A stretch of 64,000 bases of DNA from Sphingopyxis sp. HIX (GCF_001468285.1 NZ_LNSB01000028.1:1-64000), one strand, 5' to 3'. Positions 33,209 to 43,525 are shown, numbered from the stretch's first letter. Numbers and translations: made by a program. The notes: a model not told the origin generated them from the sequence alone.

Positions 33209-33585
33209 TGCCGATCGACGCCACCCTCCCCTATGATGACAGCAACATCTTCGCGCGCATCCTGCGCGGCGAACTGCCGTGCAAGAAGGTCCACGAAGAC
33301 GCGTTCAGCCTCGCCTTCCACGACATCAATCCGCAGGCGCCGCTGCACATATTGGTGATCCCCAAGGGCCCCTATGTCAGCTGGGACGATTTTTCCGAGC
33401 GCGGCAGCGACGCCGAGATCGCGGGCTTCGTCCGCGCGGTCGGGCAGGTCGCGCGCGACCTCGGCCTCGTCGCGCCGGGCTACCGCCTGCTCGCCAACGT
33501 CGGCCTCGACAGCCACCAGGAGATTCCGCACCTCCATGTCCATCTTTTCGCAGGACAAAAATTGGGGCCGATGCTCGCGCGCTGA
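33205..33585 (+). CDS. HIT-family nucleotide-binding hydrolase
   Basis: A 126-residue HINT-type protein. The histidine triad is in PHLHVHLFAGQ (HxHxHxx), with ILRGELPCKKVHEDAFSLAFHDINPQAP at the N-terminus, typical of HINT hydrolases acting on adenosine phosphoramidates. The ATG overlaps the previous stop by four bases (an alternative ATG is at 33208). Such a gene commonly ends the hisE block in alphaproteobacteria. Confidence 0.92.
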   Translation: MMPIDATLPYDDSNIFARILRGELPCKKVHEDAFSLAFHDINPQAPLHILVIPKGPYVSWDDFSERGSDAEIAGFVRAVGQVARDLGLVAPGYRLLANVGLDSHQEIPHLHVHLFAGQKLGPMLAR

Positions 33586-33703
33586 TTCGCTGCCACAACT
33601 CACCGCAAAAATATCTGCGACGAACCGTTCCATTCCATCGACGAACCGTTGACACATCGCGCCCGATTCGGCACATAAGGCGGTGGGTCTTTGGGAGGCA
33701 GCG

Positions 33704-36700
33704 ATGGCGCGTTTTTGGCAAAGGCTCGGACAGCGATTCGCCGCCAGGGCAAGGCTGGCGCTGATCATCCCGCTCGCCGGACTTCTCGCCGCCACCAGCG
33801 CCGACACCATCCCGCAGGTCATCCTCGCCACCCCGGGCAGCGCCGGCAATGGCGACGGCACGATCGCGCGCTTCACGCTGCGCTTCTCCGACGACATCGT
33901 GCCCTTGGGCGATCCGCGCGCCAAGGCGCCCGCCAAGCACGACTGCCCCGTTCCCGGCACCGGCCGCTGGGTCGATACGCGCACCTGGGTGCTCGAATTC
34001 GACAAGGCGCTGCCCGGCGGGGTGACCTGCAACGTCGAGCTGGTCCCGAACCTGCGCACCGCCGCGGGGACCTGGGTCGGCGGCAACAGCCGCTTCGAGA
34101 TCGATTCGGGCGGCCCCTCGGCGCGCGCGGTGCTCGTCGGCGGCACTTATGATGGGATCGAGGAGGACCAGATCTTCCTCGTCGCGACCAACGTCGCCGC
34201 CGACCGCGCCTCGGTCGGCCGCTACGCCTATTGCGCGGTCGACGGCATCGGCGAGAAAATCCCCGTCGACGTGCTCAAGCCCGATACCGCGAGCGAGATC
34301 CTCGATGGCCTCGGCCAGGGCAATTGGGACCGCCAGGAATTCGCCTATAACGGCAACCTTCCGCTGCGCCTCCCCGCCGCGGGCGCCGACCGCAATCAAG
34401 TGCTTGAGCGAATCGTCCCGGTCAAATGCCGCCGCCCGCTGCCCCCCGGGCGCGAGATGGCGCTCGTCTGGGACGCGCGTATCCAGCAGGCGGGCGCGCC
34501 GACGCGCACCGCGGGCCGCGACCAGCGCTTCGATTATGACGTGCGCCCCGCCTTCACCGCGAAAATGTCGTGCAGCCGGGTCAATCCGCAAGCGGGCTGC
34601 AACCCGCTGAAGGACATCACCTTGGGCTTCGCCTCGCCCGTCGCGCGCGACGTCGCGCTCGCCGCGACGCTGAACACCGCCGACGGCAGGAAGATCGCCG
34701 CGAAGATCGACGAGGACGACAGGAACGACGCGCATGTCACTTACGTCCGCTTCACCGGCCCGCTGCCGCAAAATGTCGACGCGACGCTCGTGCTGCCCGC
34801 CGACGTCGCCGACCAGAGCGGCCGCAAGCTGCAGAACCAGTCGAACTTCCCGCTCAAATTCCACATCGACCGCGCCCCGCCGCTGGTCAAATTCGCCGCG
34901 AGCTTCGGCATCCTCGAGGCGAGCGAGGGCGGCATCTTGCCCGTCACCGTGCGCGGGGTCGAAGCCTCGCTCGCGCAGTCGAACCTCAAGATGCCCGCGA
35001 CGGCGCTGCGCGTCGGCGACGACGATGCCGCGATCGCGCGCTGGCTGAAGCGCGTCGACGACGCCGACGACACCGATTATCGTGAGGAACGCGACGCCAC
35101 CGGCAAGGAAGTCACGGTCAACTACACCGGCACCAAGTCGGTATTCGACGGCGCGCCGTCGGGCGGCGAGCGCCGCGAGATGCAGCTCAGCCCCGCCGCG
35201 GGCGGCAAGGAGTTCGAGGTCGTCGGCATCCCCTTGGCCGAAAAGGGCTTCCACGTCGTCGAGATCGCGAGCCCCGAGCTGGGCGCCGCCCTGCTCGGCC
35301 GCAAGGCGACGCGCTACGTCACCACCGCCGCGCTCGTCACCAATATGGCGGTGCATTTCAAATGGGGCCGCGAGAGCTCGCTCGCCTGGGTGACGTCGCT
35401 CGACACCGGCCTGCCCGTCCCCGGCGCCGAGATCCGCGTCACCGACGCCTGCACCGGGCGCCAGCTCGCGCGCGGCACCGCCGACAAGCAGGGCCGCCTC
35501 GCCTTCCCGTCGGGCCTGCCGTCGCCCGAAACCTATGCCAGCTGCGAGGAAGAACCCAACCCCGCGGTCAGCGAGGGCCATGCGCTGATGGTCAGCGCGC
35601 GCAGCGGCGACGATTTCAGCTTCACCCTCACCGACTGGGGCAATGGCATCCGCCCCTATGACTTCGACCTGCCTTACGGCTGGTCCGAACGCGAGGACAT
35701 CCTCCACACCGTCTTCGACCGCGCGCTGGTGAAGGCCGGCGAGACGGTCAACATGAAGCATATCCTGCGCCGCCCCGTCGGCACGGGCTTTGCGACGCCC
35801 AAACCGATGGCGGGCAAGCTCCGCCTCGTCCATCGCGGCTCGGACACCGAATTCTCGATGCCCTTCAGTATCGAGGTCTCGGGCAGCGGCGAAAGCGTGT
35901 GGAACGTCCCGGCGTCGGCGCCGATGGGCGACTACGACCTCGTCTTCGTGACGAAAGACAAGGACGGCGAGGACAAGACGATCTGGTCGTCGCAGTCGGT
36001 CAAGGTCGACGAATATCGCCTGCCGACGATGAAAGCGACCGTCACCGGGCCCAAGACGCCGCCGGTGCGCCCGACGCAGGTGCCGCTGTCGCTCTTCGTC
36101 GGTTACCTGTCGGGCGGCCCCGCGCCCAATATCCCGGTCGAGATGCGCACCAGCTTCTCGCCGAGCTGGTCGCCCCCCGAGGATTATCGCGACTGGGATT
36201 TCGACGGCGCTGCGGTCAAGGAAGGCGTCGTCCAGCTCGACGACAGCGGCGAGGAGCCCGCCGCCGAACTGCCGCTCGCACGCTCGGTGCCGCTTCGCCT
36301 CGACGCCAATGGCAGCGCGACGACGACCGTCAGCGTCGACCAGCCGATCACCGAGCCGACCCAGATGGCGGTCGAGATGGATTATGAGGACGCCAATGGC
36401 GAGACGCTGACGTCGAGCCGCCGCATCACCCTCTTCCCCTCGGCCGTGCGTTTGGGACTCAAGACCGACGGCTGGCTGATGCGCGACAACGATCTGCGCC
36501 TCAATTTCGTCGCGCTCGATCTCGACGGGCGCCCGATCGCGGGGCAGCGCGTCCAGGTCGCGCTCTACAGCCGCGAGATCATCACCGCGCGGCGGCGCCT
36601 GATCGGCGGCTTCTACGCTTATGACAACCAGATGCGCACCACGCGCCTCGCCGCGACGTGCAGCGCCGCGACCGACAAGCTCGGCCGCGCGCGCTGCGCG

Positions 36701-39541
36701 ATGGCGCCGGGCGTCTCGGGCGAAGTCACCGTCGTCGCGACCACGGTCGACGCCGACGGCAACGAGGCGCGCGCGGTCCGCTCGGTCTGGCTCGCGGGCG
36801 ACGACGACTGGTGGTTCGGCGGCGACAATGGCGACCGCATGGACGTGATCGCCGAAAAGCCGCGCTACGCCGCGGGCGACACCGCGAATTTCCAGGTCCG
36901 CATGCCCTTCCGCGAAGCCACTGCGCTCGTCACCGTCGAGCGCGAGGGCGTGCTGTCGAGCTTCGTCGTCCCGCTCAAGGGCACCAACCCGGTGGTCAAG
37001 GTCAAGCTGCCCGCGACCTATGCGCCCGACGTCTATGTCTCGGTGATGGCGGTGCGCGGGCGCGTCACCGGCAACGAGAGCTGGTTCCGCAAGCTGAAGC
37101 GCGCCGCGGGCTTCAAGATCGAGAATAGCGAGGGCGCCCCCGCGACCGCGCTCGTCGACCTCGCCAAGCCGAGCTATCGCATGGGCATCGCGCGCATCAA
37201 GGTCGGCTGGGAAGGCCATCAGCTCGGGGTGAAAGTGACCTCCGACAAGGCCAAATATGCCGTCCGCGAAACCGCCAAGGCGAGCATCGAGGTCAAGGGA
37301 CCGAACGGGAAGCCGCCGGCCAATGCCGACGTCGCCTTCGTCGCGGTCGACGAGGCTTTGCTCCAGCTCGCGCCCAACGAAAGCTGGAAGCTGATCGACG
37401 CGATGATGGGCGAACGCACGCTCGATGTGCTCACCTCGACCGCGCAAATGCAGGTGGTCGGTAAAAGACATTATGGCCGCAAGGCGCTCGAACCCGGCGG
37501 CGGTGGCGGCGGCGACCTGTCGGGGCTTACTCGGGAGGATTTCCGCCCCGTGCTGCTGTGGAAGGGCCGCGTGCCGCTCGACGCCAAGGGTCGCGCCACG
37601 GTCGACGTGCCGCTCAGCGACAATCTCTCGGCCTTCCGCCTCGTCGCGATCGCCACCGACGGCTCGCAATATTTCGGCACCGGCGAGACGAGCGTCCGCA
37701 CCGTGCAGGACCTCGGCGTCTTCGCCGGGCTGCCCGACCTGGTGCGCACCGGCGACACCTTCGACGCGCGCTTCACTTTGCGCAACGGCACCGACAGGCC
37801 GATGACGGTCACCGCGAACGCGACCTTGTCGCCCGCGGTCGCGACCGCGCCGCCGCTCACCGTCACCATCCCCGCGGGCGGCGCAGTGCCGGTCAGCTGG
37901 TCGGTCGTCGCCCCCGACAATGCCGGGCCGATCGAATGGACCGTCGACGCCGCGTCGAAGGACGGCAAGGCGCGCGACCGGCTGGTCTTCCAGCAAGTCG
38001 TCGAACCCGCGGTGCCGATCGAGACCTGGGCGGCATCCTTGTTCCGCGTCGGCCCCGACACCAGCCTGCCGATCGGCGTGCCCGAGGGTGCGCTGGGCGG
38101 CGGCTATGTCGACATCGCGCTCGCGGGCACGCTCGCGCCGCCGCTGTCGGGCGTCCGCGACTATATGGGCGTTTACCCGTACAACTGCTTCGAACAGTCG
38201 ACCTCGCGCGCGGTGGCGCTGAACGACGTCGGCCGCTGGCAGGCGCTGGCGGGGGCGATGCCGACCTATCTCGATAAGGACGGACTGCTCCGCTACTGGC
38301 CGAACGAACGGCTCGAGGGCTCGGCCGAGCTCACCGCCTATGTCCTCGCGATCACCGCGGCAAACGGCTTCGCCATCCCCGACGATTCGAAAGCGAAGAT
38401 GGTCAAGGCGCTGCAGGCCGTGGTCGAGGGGCGGCTGACCCGCCGCGGCTACGGCCCCTATGACATCCGTCCGGTGCGCGTCGCCGCGCTTGCGGCGCTC
38501 GCGCGGAACAATGCGTCGAGTGCGAAACTGGTGGCGGCGATCGACATGGTCCCCGCCGACATGGCGACGGGCACGCTCGCCGACTGGCTCGTCGCGATCG
38601 AGCGCACCCCGAATGTCCGCAACGCCCCGGCGCTGCGCACCGCCGCCGAGGCAGAACTGCGCAAACGCCTCGTCTACGAAGGCACGCGCGTCGATCTCGT
38701 CGACGATGCGAAGGCGCCGTGGTGGATGATGGTCAGCGGCGACGAGATGGCGATCAAGACGCTGGAAGCCGTGCTCGGCCGCAAGGGCTGGGAGAATGAC
38801 GCGGGCAAGCTGATGGTCGGCGTCGCGCAGCGCCAGCGCAAGGGCCATTGGGACACCACCCCGGCCAACGCGTGGGGCGCGGTGACCGTGCGCCGCTTCG
38901 CCACCCTCTACCCCGCCGCCGCGATCACCGGGATCAGCCGCATCGAGCTGATGGGCGCGACTGCGAGCCAGAGCTGGCCGCTCGCCGAACCGGTGACGCC
39001 GCTCCGCGTGCCGCTGATGGCGGGCAAGATGAGCCTCCGCCACGAGGGCACGGGCTCGCCTTGGGCGGTGGTCAGCGTCAAGGCGCCGGTGCCGCTCAAG
39101 GAGCCGCTCAACGCCGGCTACCGGATCAAGCGCTCGGTCAGCGTGATCAAGGCGGCGACGCCGGGCACGCTGACGCGCGGCGACGTGATCAAGGTGCGGA
39201 TCGAGGTGATCGCCGCGGCGGGCCGCACCTGGGTCGTCGTCAACGACCCCGTACCGCCCGGCGCGACGATCGTCGGCAACCTCGGCGGCCAGTCGCAGAT
39301 GCTCGGCGACCAGGCGGGCGGCGAGGGCGCGTGGCCCAGCTATATCGAGCGCGGCCGCGACAGCTGGCGCGGCTATTTCGGCTGGATGCCCGCGGGCACC
39401 CACGCAGTCGAATATGTCGTGCGCTTGAACGGCTCGGGCAAATTCACCCTGCCCCCGACGCGCGTCGAGGCGATGTACTCGCCCGCGATCCGCGGCCAGT
39501 GGCCCAATGGGGCGCTGACGGTGGCGAGCAACGCGAAGTGA
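33704..39541 (+). CDS. Alpha-2-macroglobulin family protein (YfhM-like)
   Basis: A 1945-residue envelope protein with an N-terminal hydrophobic export/anchor segment (about 20-38, RLALIIPLAGLLAAT). Bacterial alpha-2-macroglobulins are periplasmic protease traps. The reactive thioester is C1495-F-E-Q1498 in VYPYNCFEQST, the CxEQ motif, so the thioester should be functional. Macroglobulin beta-domains fill the N-terminal two-thirds (e.g. LVTSLDTGLPVPGAEIRVTDACTGRQLARG, EYRLPTMKATVTGP), and the alpha-alpha toroid follows the thioester. The GTG start at 33683 was rejected in favour of ATG 33704, which has GGGAGG. A paired penicillin-binding protein follows, as in other bacteria. Confidence 0.93.
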   Translation: MARFWQRLGQRFAARARLALIIPLAGLLAATSADTIPQVILATPGSAGNGDGTIARFTLRFSDDIVPLGDPRAKAPAKHDCPVPGTGRWVDTRTWVLEFDKALPGGVTCNVELVPNLRTAAGTWVGGNSRFEIDSGGPSARAVLVGGTYDGIEEDQIFLVATNVAADRASVGRYAYCAVDGIGEKIPVDVLKPDTASEILDGLGQGNWDRQEFAYNGNLPLRLPAAGADRNQVLERIVPVKCRRPLPPGREMALVWDARIQQAGAPTRTAGRDQRFDYDVRPAFTAKMSCSRVNPQAGCNPLKDITLGFASPVARDVALAATLNTADGRKIAAKIDEDDRNDAHVTYVRFTGPLPQNVDATLVLPADVADQSGRKLQNQSNFPLKFHIDRAPPLVKFAASFGILEASEGGILPVTVRGVEASLAQSNLKMPATALRVGDDDAAIARWLKRVDDADDTDYREERDATGKEVTVNYTGTKSVFDGAPSGGERREMQLSPAAGGKEFEVVGIPLAEKGFHVVEIASPELGAALLGRKATRYVTTAALVTNMAVHFKWGRESSLAWVTSLDTGLPVPGAEIRVTDACTGRQLARGTADKQGRLAFPSGLPSPETYASCEEEPNPAVSEGHALMVSARSGDDFSFTLTDWGNGIRPYDFDLPYGWSEREDILHTVFDRALVKAGETVNMKHILRRPVGTGFATPKPMAGKLRLVHRGSDTEFSMPFSIEVSGSGESVWNVPASAPMGDYDLVFVTKDKDGEDKTIWSSQSVKVDEYRLPTMKATVTGPKTPPVRPTQVPLSLFVGYLSGGPAPNIPVEMRTSFSPSWSPPEDYRDWDFDGAAVKEGVVQLDDSGEEPAAELPLARSVPLRLDANGSATTTVSVDQPITEPTQMAVEMDYEDANGETLTSSRRITLFPSAVRLGLKTDGWLMRDNDLRLNFVALDLDGRPIAGQRVQVALYSREIITARRRLIGGFYAYDNQMRTTRLAATCSAATDKLGRARCAMAPGVSGEVTVVATTVDADGNEARAVRSVWLAGDDDWWFGGDNGDRMDVIAEKPRYAAGDTANFQVRMPFREATALVTVEREGVLSSFVVPLKGTNPVVKVKLPATYAPDVYVSVMAVRGRVTGNESWFRKLKRAAGFKIENSEGAPATALVDLAKPSYRMGIARIKVGWEGHQLGVKVTSDKAKYAVRETAKASIEVKGPNGKPPANADVAFVAVDEALLQLAPNESWKLIDAMMGERTLDVLTSTAQMQVVGKRHYGRKALEPGGGGGGDLSGLTREDFRPVLLWKGRVPLDAKGRATVDVPLSDNLSAFRLVAIATDGSQYFGTGETSVRTVQDLGVFAGLPDLVRTGDTFDARFTLRNGTDRPMTVTANATLSPAVATAPPLTVTIPAGGAVPVSWSVVAPDNAGPIEWTVDAASKDGKARDRLVFQQVVEPAVPIETWAASLFRVGPDTSLPIGVPEGALGGGYVDIALAGTLAPPLSGVRDYMGVYPYNCFEQSTSRAVALNDVGRWQALAGAMPTYLDKDGLLRYWPNERLEGSAELTAYVLAITAANGFAIPDDSKAKMVKALQAVVEGRLTRRGYGPYDIRPVRVAALAALARNNASSAKLVAAIDMVPADMATGTLADWLVAIERTPNVRNAPALRTAAEAELRKRLVYEGTRVDLVDDAKAPWWMMVSGDEMAIKTLEAVLGRKGWENDAGKLMVGVAQRQRKGHWDTTPANAWGAVTVRRFATLYPAAAITGISRIELMGATASQSWPLAEPVTPLRVPLMAGKMSLRHEGTGSPWAVVSVKAPVPLKEPLNAGYRIKRSVSVIKAATPGTLTRGDVIKVRIEVIAAAGRTWVVVNDPVPPGATIVGNLGGQSQMLGDQAGGEGAWPSYIERGRDSWRGYFGWMPAGTHAVEYVVRLNGSGKFTLPPTRVEAMYSPAIRGQWPNGALTVASNAK

Positions 39542-39566
39542 TGGTGGCGGACCTACCCTTTCAACA

Positions 39567-39691
39567 CCCTCCCCCTCAGGGGAGGGCAGCGAGACTTGGC
39601 AGCTTGCTGCCTAGTCGCAGCGGGTGGGGGCCCGGAGCCTTGCGCAAGGCCGCTGGCCCCCACCCCCAACCCCTCCCCTGAAGGGGAGGGG
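39567..39691. repeat. Hairpin cluster ahead of pbpC, right arm supplies its ribosome site
   Basis: CCCTCCCC/GGGGAGGG (39567-39586), a cruciform centred on GCCTTGCGCAAGGC inside GTGGGGGCC/GGCCCCCAC, and CCCCTCCCC/GGGGAGGGG (39670-39691). The last arm ends four bases before the pbpC ATG and is its only purine-rich ribosome site. Related to the repeat at 16127-16275. Confidence 0.75.
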
Positions 39692-39694
39692 CTT

Positions 39695-41845
39695 ATGCCC
39701 GCCGACCGACGGACTCACATCCCCGCCAAACGCCGTCGCTTGTTCGACGCCCTCGCCTGGCTTGCGCTCGCCCTCCTCGTCCTCACCACCATCGCGCACC
39801 TGCTCACCAGGCCCCCCGCGATGCCCAGCTACGACGAGGTCCGCAAAGCCTGGCAGCCCAGCGAGGCCTGGCTCTACGACCGCGACGGCCGCCTGCTCGA
39901 CAGCGAGCGCGTCGACTTCGCGCGCCGCCGCATGGCGTGGGTCCCGCTCGCCGACATCGCCAAGCCGGTGCGCGACACCGTCGTCGCCAGCGAGGACAAA
40001 CGCTATTGGTCGCACGGCGGGGTCGACTGGCTCGCGATCGCCAGCGCGGCAAAGACCCGCTGGACCGGCGGCCGCTCGCGCGGCGCCTCGACGCTCCCGA
40101 TGCAGCTCGCGGCTTTCCTGTCGCCCGAGCTCGCGCTTCCCGGCCAGCGCGGCTGGCTCGCCAAGATCCGCCAGATGCGCGCCGCTCAGGCGCTCGCCTC
40201 GAACTGGAGCCGCGAGCAGATGCTCGAGGCCTATTTCAACCTCGTGCCCTTGCGCGGCGAGACGCAGGGCATCGGCGCCGGCGCGCGCGCGCTGTTCGGC
40301 AAGAAGCCCGCCGACATGGACCGCACCGACGCCGCGCTCTTCGCCGGGCTGCTCCCCAACCCCGCCGCGGGCGCCGAAACGCTCGGCACCCGCGCCTGCC
40401 GCGCCGCGCAAGCGAAGGATTGCGGCCCGCTCCGCGCCGCCGCCGCGACGCTCGTCTCGGGCGAGCGCATCGCCGCGCTCGACCCCGCGCTCGCGCCGCA
40501 CCTCGCGGTGCGCCTGCTCGACAAGCCCGGCAAGCGCGTCACCACCACGATCGACCGCCGCATCCAGGAGGCCGCGATCGTAGCGCTCCGGCGCCAGCTT
40601 TCAGGGCTCGGCGCCGACCGCGTGCGCGACGGCGCGGTCGTCGTGCTCGACAATGAAACCGGCGACGTCCTCGCTTATGTCGGCGGCGTCGGCTTGAAAT
40701 CGACCGCGGCGCAGGTCGACGGCGCCAATGCGCGGCGCCAGGCGGGCTCGACCCTCAAGCCGCATCTCTATGCGCAGGTGATCGAGCATCGCTGGCTCAC
40801 CGCCGCCTCGATCCTCGACGACAGCCCGGTCCAGCTCGACACCGCCTCGGGGCTCTATGTGCCCAAGAATTACGACCACAGCTTCAAGGGTCCCGTCAGC
40901 GTCCGCCATGCGCTCGCCAGCTCGCTCAACGTCCCCGCAGTGCGCGCGCTCGTCATCGACGACGTCCAGCAGTTCCGCGACCGTCTGTGGGCCTTGGGCT
41001 ATCACGGCCTCGTCGAGGACGGCGAATATTATGGCTTCAGCCTCGCCCTCGGTTCGGCCGAGGTTTCGCTGGTCGAACAAGCCAATGCCTTTCGCACCTT
41101 CGCCAACGCCGGGCGCTGGACGCCGGTGCGCTTCAGCCCGTCAGACAAGGGTGAAGCGGCGCGGCCGATCGTCGCCCCCGCCGCGGCCTTCATCGTTGGC
41201 GACATCCTCGCCGACGCCGCCGCGCGCACCGACGCCTTCGGCGCCGACAGCGCGCTCCGCCTCCCCTTCTGGGCCGCCGCCAAGACCGGCACGTCGAAGG
41301 GCATGCGCGACAATTGGTGCATCGGCTGGTCCGACCGCTTCACCGTCGCGGTCTGGGTCGGCAATCTCGAGGGCGATTCGATGCGCGCCGTATCCGGCAC
41401 TTCGGGCGCGGCGCCCGTCTGGCGCGACGTGATGCTCGCGCTCCATGCGGGCAGCCCCGGCAAGGCGCCGGCGATGCCCGCCGATGTCGAGGCGCGCCAG
41501 ATCGCGCTCCCCGGCACGCGCGAGCCGCCGCGCCGCGAATATTTCATCCGCGGCACGGGCCAGGCCGAAATGGCCGCCGCCCCCGCCGCGTCGCGCCGCC
41601 CGCGCATCACCAGCCCGGTCAGCGGCAGCGTCTATGCGCTCGACCCCGACATCCCGCTCGATCGCCAGCGCCTCGCGGTCGCGGTCAGCGGCGAGGTCAC
41701 CGGCTACCGCCTGATCCTCGACAAGCGCCCGCTCGGCGACGCCGACGCGGGGCAGCAGATATTGCCGCGCCCCGGCAGCCACATGCTCGCGCTCGTCGAC
41801 CCCGGCGGGCGCCTGGTCGACCGCGCGCGCTTCACCGTGCGATAA
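39695..41845 (+). CDS. pbpC: Penicillin-binding protein 1C (peptidoglycan glycosyltransferase/transpeptidase)
   Basis: A 716-residue bifunctional protein with an N-terminal membrane anchor (about 18-40). The glycosyltransferase domain starts ASEDKRYWSHGGVDWLAI, then LPMQLAAFLSPELALP and a 'QMRAAQALASNWSREQMLEAYFNLVPL' helix. The transpeptidase domain has SxxK in RQAGSTLKPHLYAQ, SLN, and KTGTS near residue 530, followed by a C-terminal PBP1C-type domain. It usually partners the alpha-2-macroglobulin upstream, which protects cells when peptidoglycan or outer membrane is breached. Confidence 0.93.
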   Translation: MPADRRTHIPAKRRRLFDALAWLALALLVLTTIAHLLTRPPAMPSYDEVRKAWQPSEAWLYDRDGRLLDSERVDFARRRMAWVPLADIAKPVRDTVVASEDKRYWSHGGVDWLAIASAAKTRWTGGRSRGASTLPMQLAAFLSPELALPGQRGWLAKIRQMRAAQALASNWSREQMLEAYFNLVPLRGETQGIGAGARALFGKKPADMDRTDAALFAGLLPNPAAGAETLGTRACRAAQAKDCGPLRAAAATLVSGERIAALDPALAPHLAVRLLDKPGKRVTTTIDRRIQEAAIVALRRQLSGLGADRVRDGAVVVLDNETGDVLAYVGGVGLKSTAAQVDGANARRQAGSTLKPHLYAQVIEHRWLTAASILDDSPVQLDTASGLYVPKNYDHSFKGPVSVRHALASSLNVPAVRALVIDDVQQFRDRLWALGYHGLVEDGEYYGFSLALGSAEVSLVEQANAFRTFANAGRWTPVRFSPSDKGEAARPIVAPAAAFIVGDILADAAARTDAFGADSALRLPFWAAAKTGTSKGMRDNWCIGWSDRFTVAVWVGNLEGDSMRAVSGTSGAAPVWRDVMLALHAGSPGKAPAMPADVEARQIALPGTREPPRREYFIRGTGQAEMAAAPAASRRPRITSPVSGSVYALDPDIPLDRQRLAVAVSGEVTGYRLILDKRPLGDADAGQQILPRPGSHMLALVDPGGRLVDRARFTVR

Positions 41846-41944
41846 ACTGCCTGTCACACGCCTGAAATTAAGTTGCGCTGACGGGAGGAGCGGCTAGTCT
41901 GCCCCGCCAGGAGAGGCCCGCACCGGGCCCCAAAGGGGACATCT

Positions 41945-43489
41945 ATGATATTTGGTCGCGTCAAACCGCTCGACGCCATCTTGGCCACCGCCGAGAAAAA
42001 GTCGCTGCACCGAACGCTCGGTGCTTTCCAGCTCACCATGCTCGGCATCGGCGCCGTCATCGGCACCGGCATTTTCGTGCTGACCGCCGAGGCTGCGCAA
42101 AAGGCGGGCCCGGGCATGATGGTCAGCTTCATCATCGCGGGCTTCGTCTGCGCCTTCGCCGCGCTCTGCTACGCCGAAATGGCGTCGATGGTTCCCGTGT
42201 CGGGCTCGGCCTATACCTACAGCTATGCGGTCATGGGCGAGCTCATCGCCTGGATGGTCGGCTGGGCGCTGATCCTCGAATATGCGGTCGCGGCCGGCGC
42301 CGTCTCGGTCGGCTGGTCGGGCTATGTGGTCGGCTTGGCCGAAAATCTACTAGGCATCGACATACCGGCAAGCTTGGTTCTCGGGCCGTTCGACGGCGGG
42401 ATGATCAACCTGCCCGCGATGTTCATCGCCGGCCTCGTCACCGCGCTGCTCGTCATCGGCACCCGCGAATCCGCCACCGTCAACGCCTTCCTGGTGGTGA
42501 TCAAGGTCGCCGCGCTGACGCTGTTCATCGTCCTCGCGATCCCCGTGATGAACATGGAGAATTTCGAGCCCTTCACCCCGCTCGGCTTCGGCGGCGTGGG
42601 CGCGGCTGCGGCGTCGATCTTTTTCGCCTATGTGGGCTTCGACGCCGTATCCACCGCGGCTGAGGAAACCAAGAATCCACAGCGCAACATGCCGATCGGC
42701 CTGATCGGAAGCCTCGCGATCTGCACCATCTTCTACCTGCTCGTCGCGGCAGGCGTCATCGGTTCGGTCGGCGCGCAGCCGGTCGGCATCGACGCCGCCA
42801 CGGGTCATGCGCTCGAGCCCGGCAGCCGCGAACTCGCCGCCGCATGCGGTGCGATCGGCGACCAGGCGGTGGTCTGCTCGAAGGAAGCGCTGGCCTGGAC
42901 GATGCGCGAAATCGGCTGGCCGCAGATCGGCAATCTGATCGGCCTCGCCGCCGGTCTCGCACTGCCCTCGGTCATCCTGATGATGATGTTCGGCCAGACC
43001 CGCATCTTCTTCGTCATGAGCCGCGACGGCCTGCTGCCGCAGGCTTTCTCGAAGATCCACCCGAAGTTCAACACGCCGCACGTGATCACGATCATCACGG
43101 GCATCGCGGTCGCGCTGTTCGCCGCCTTCTTCCCCGTGGGGCAGCTGGCGAACATCTCGAACTCGGGCACGCTCTTCGCCTTCGCCGCCGTGTCGATCGC
43201 GGTGATGGTGATCCGCCGCACCGATCCCGGCCGTCATCGTCCGTTCAAGACGCCGCTGATCTATGTCACGGCGCCGATCGCGATCGCGGGCTGTCTCTAT
43301 CTCTTCCTCAACCTCGACCAGAAGAGCATCAATCTCTTCCTGATTTGGGCGGCGATCGGCCTGGTCGTCTATTTCGTCTACAGCCGCTCGCGCAGCCATG
43401 TCGGGCTCGGCCATGTCGAGGTGCACGAGGAGGATTCGGACGCGCCGCCGCAGCCGGTCCCGCCGGCGCCGTCATTCGGCAAGGACTAA
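41945..43489 (+). CDS. APC-family amino acid permease
   Basis: A 514-residue protein with about 12 membrane segments. The first helix carries the APC motif AFQLTMLGIGAVIGTGIFVLT, and FFAYVGFDAVSTAAEETKNPQRNMPIGL is characteristic of the cationic-amino-acid-transporter (CAT/YfnA) branch. It imports amino acids with protons; the exact substrate is uncertain. There is an extended loop near 270-310 with two cysteines. An rho-independent terminator follows. Confidence 0.9.
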   Translation: MIFGRVKPLDAILATAEKKSLHRTLGAFQLTMLGIGAVIGTGIFVLTAEAAQKAGPGMMVSFIIAGFVCAFAALCYAEMASMVPVSGSAYTYSYAVMGELIAWMVGWALILEYAVAAGAVSVGWSGYVVGLAENLLGIDIPASLVLGPFDGGMINLPAMFIAGLVTALLVIGTRESATVNAFLVVIKVAALTLFIVLAIPVMNMENFEPFTPLGFGGVGAAAASIFFAYVGFDAVSTAAEETKNPQRNMPIGLIGSLAICTIFYLLVAAGVIGSVGAQPVGIDAATGHALEPGSRELAAACGAIGDQAVVCSKEALAWTMREIGWPQIGNLIGLAAGLALPSVILMMMFGQTRIFFVMSRDGLLPQAFSKIHPKFNTPHVITIITGIAVALFAAFFPVGQLANISNSGTLFAFAAVSIAVMVIRRTDPGRHRPFKTPLIYVTAPIAIAGCLYLFLNLDQKSINLFLIWAAIGLVVYFVYSRSRSHVGLGHVEVHEEDSDAPPQPVPPAPSFGKD

Positions 43490-43491
43490 GG

Positions 43492-43520
43492 GAAAGGGGG
43501 CTTCGGCCCCCTTTCTTTTT
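43492..43520 (+). terminator. Rho-independent terminator of the APC permease
   Basis: Nine-base perfect arms GAAAGGGGG / CCCCCTTTC around the stable CTTCGG loop, followed by TTTTT (43516-43520). The complement also ends in T-rich sequence, so it may serve the convergent MFS gene too. Confidence 0.9.
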
Positions 43521-43525
43521 GCGCG

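Noticed and set aside
37219..37434. Small antisense frames within the macroglobulin gene
   Set aside because: They are scattered shadow frames without ribosome sites.
33377..39403. A 2008-residue open frame antisense to the alpha-2-macroglobulin gene
   Set aside because: Its composition is the Arg/Asp/His-rich pattern of a shadow frame in high-GC DNA. It has no domains, and the opposite strand encodes a complete recognisable protein with the thioester motif.
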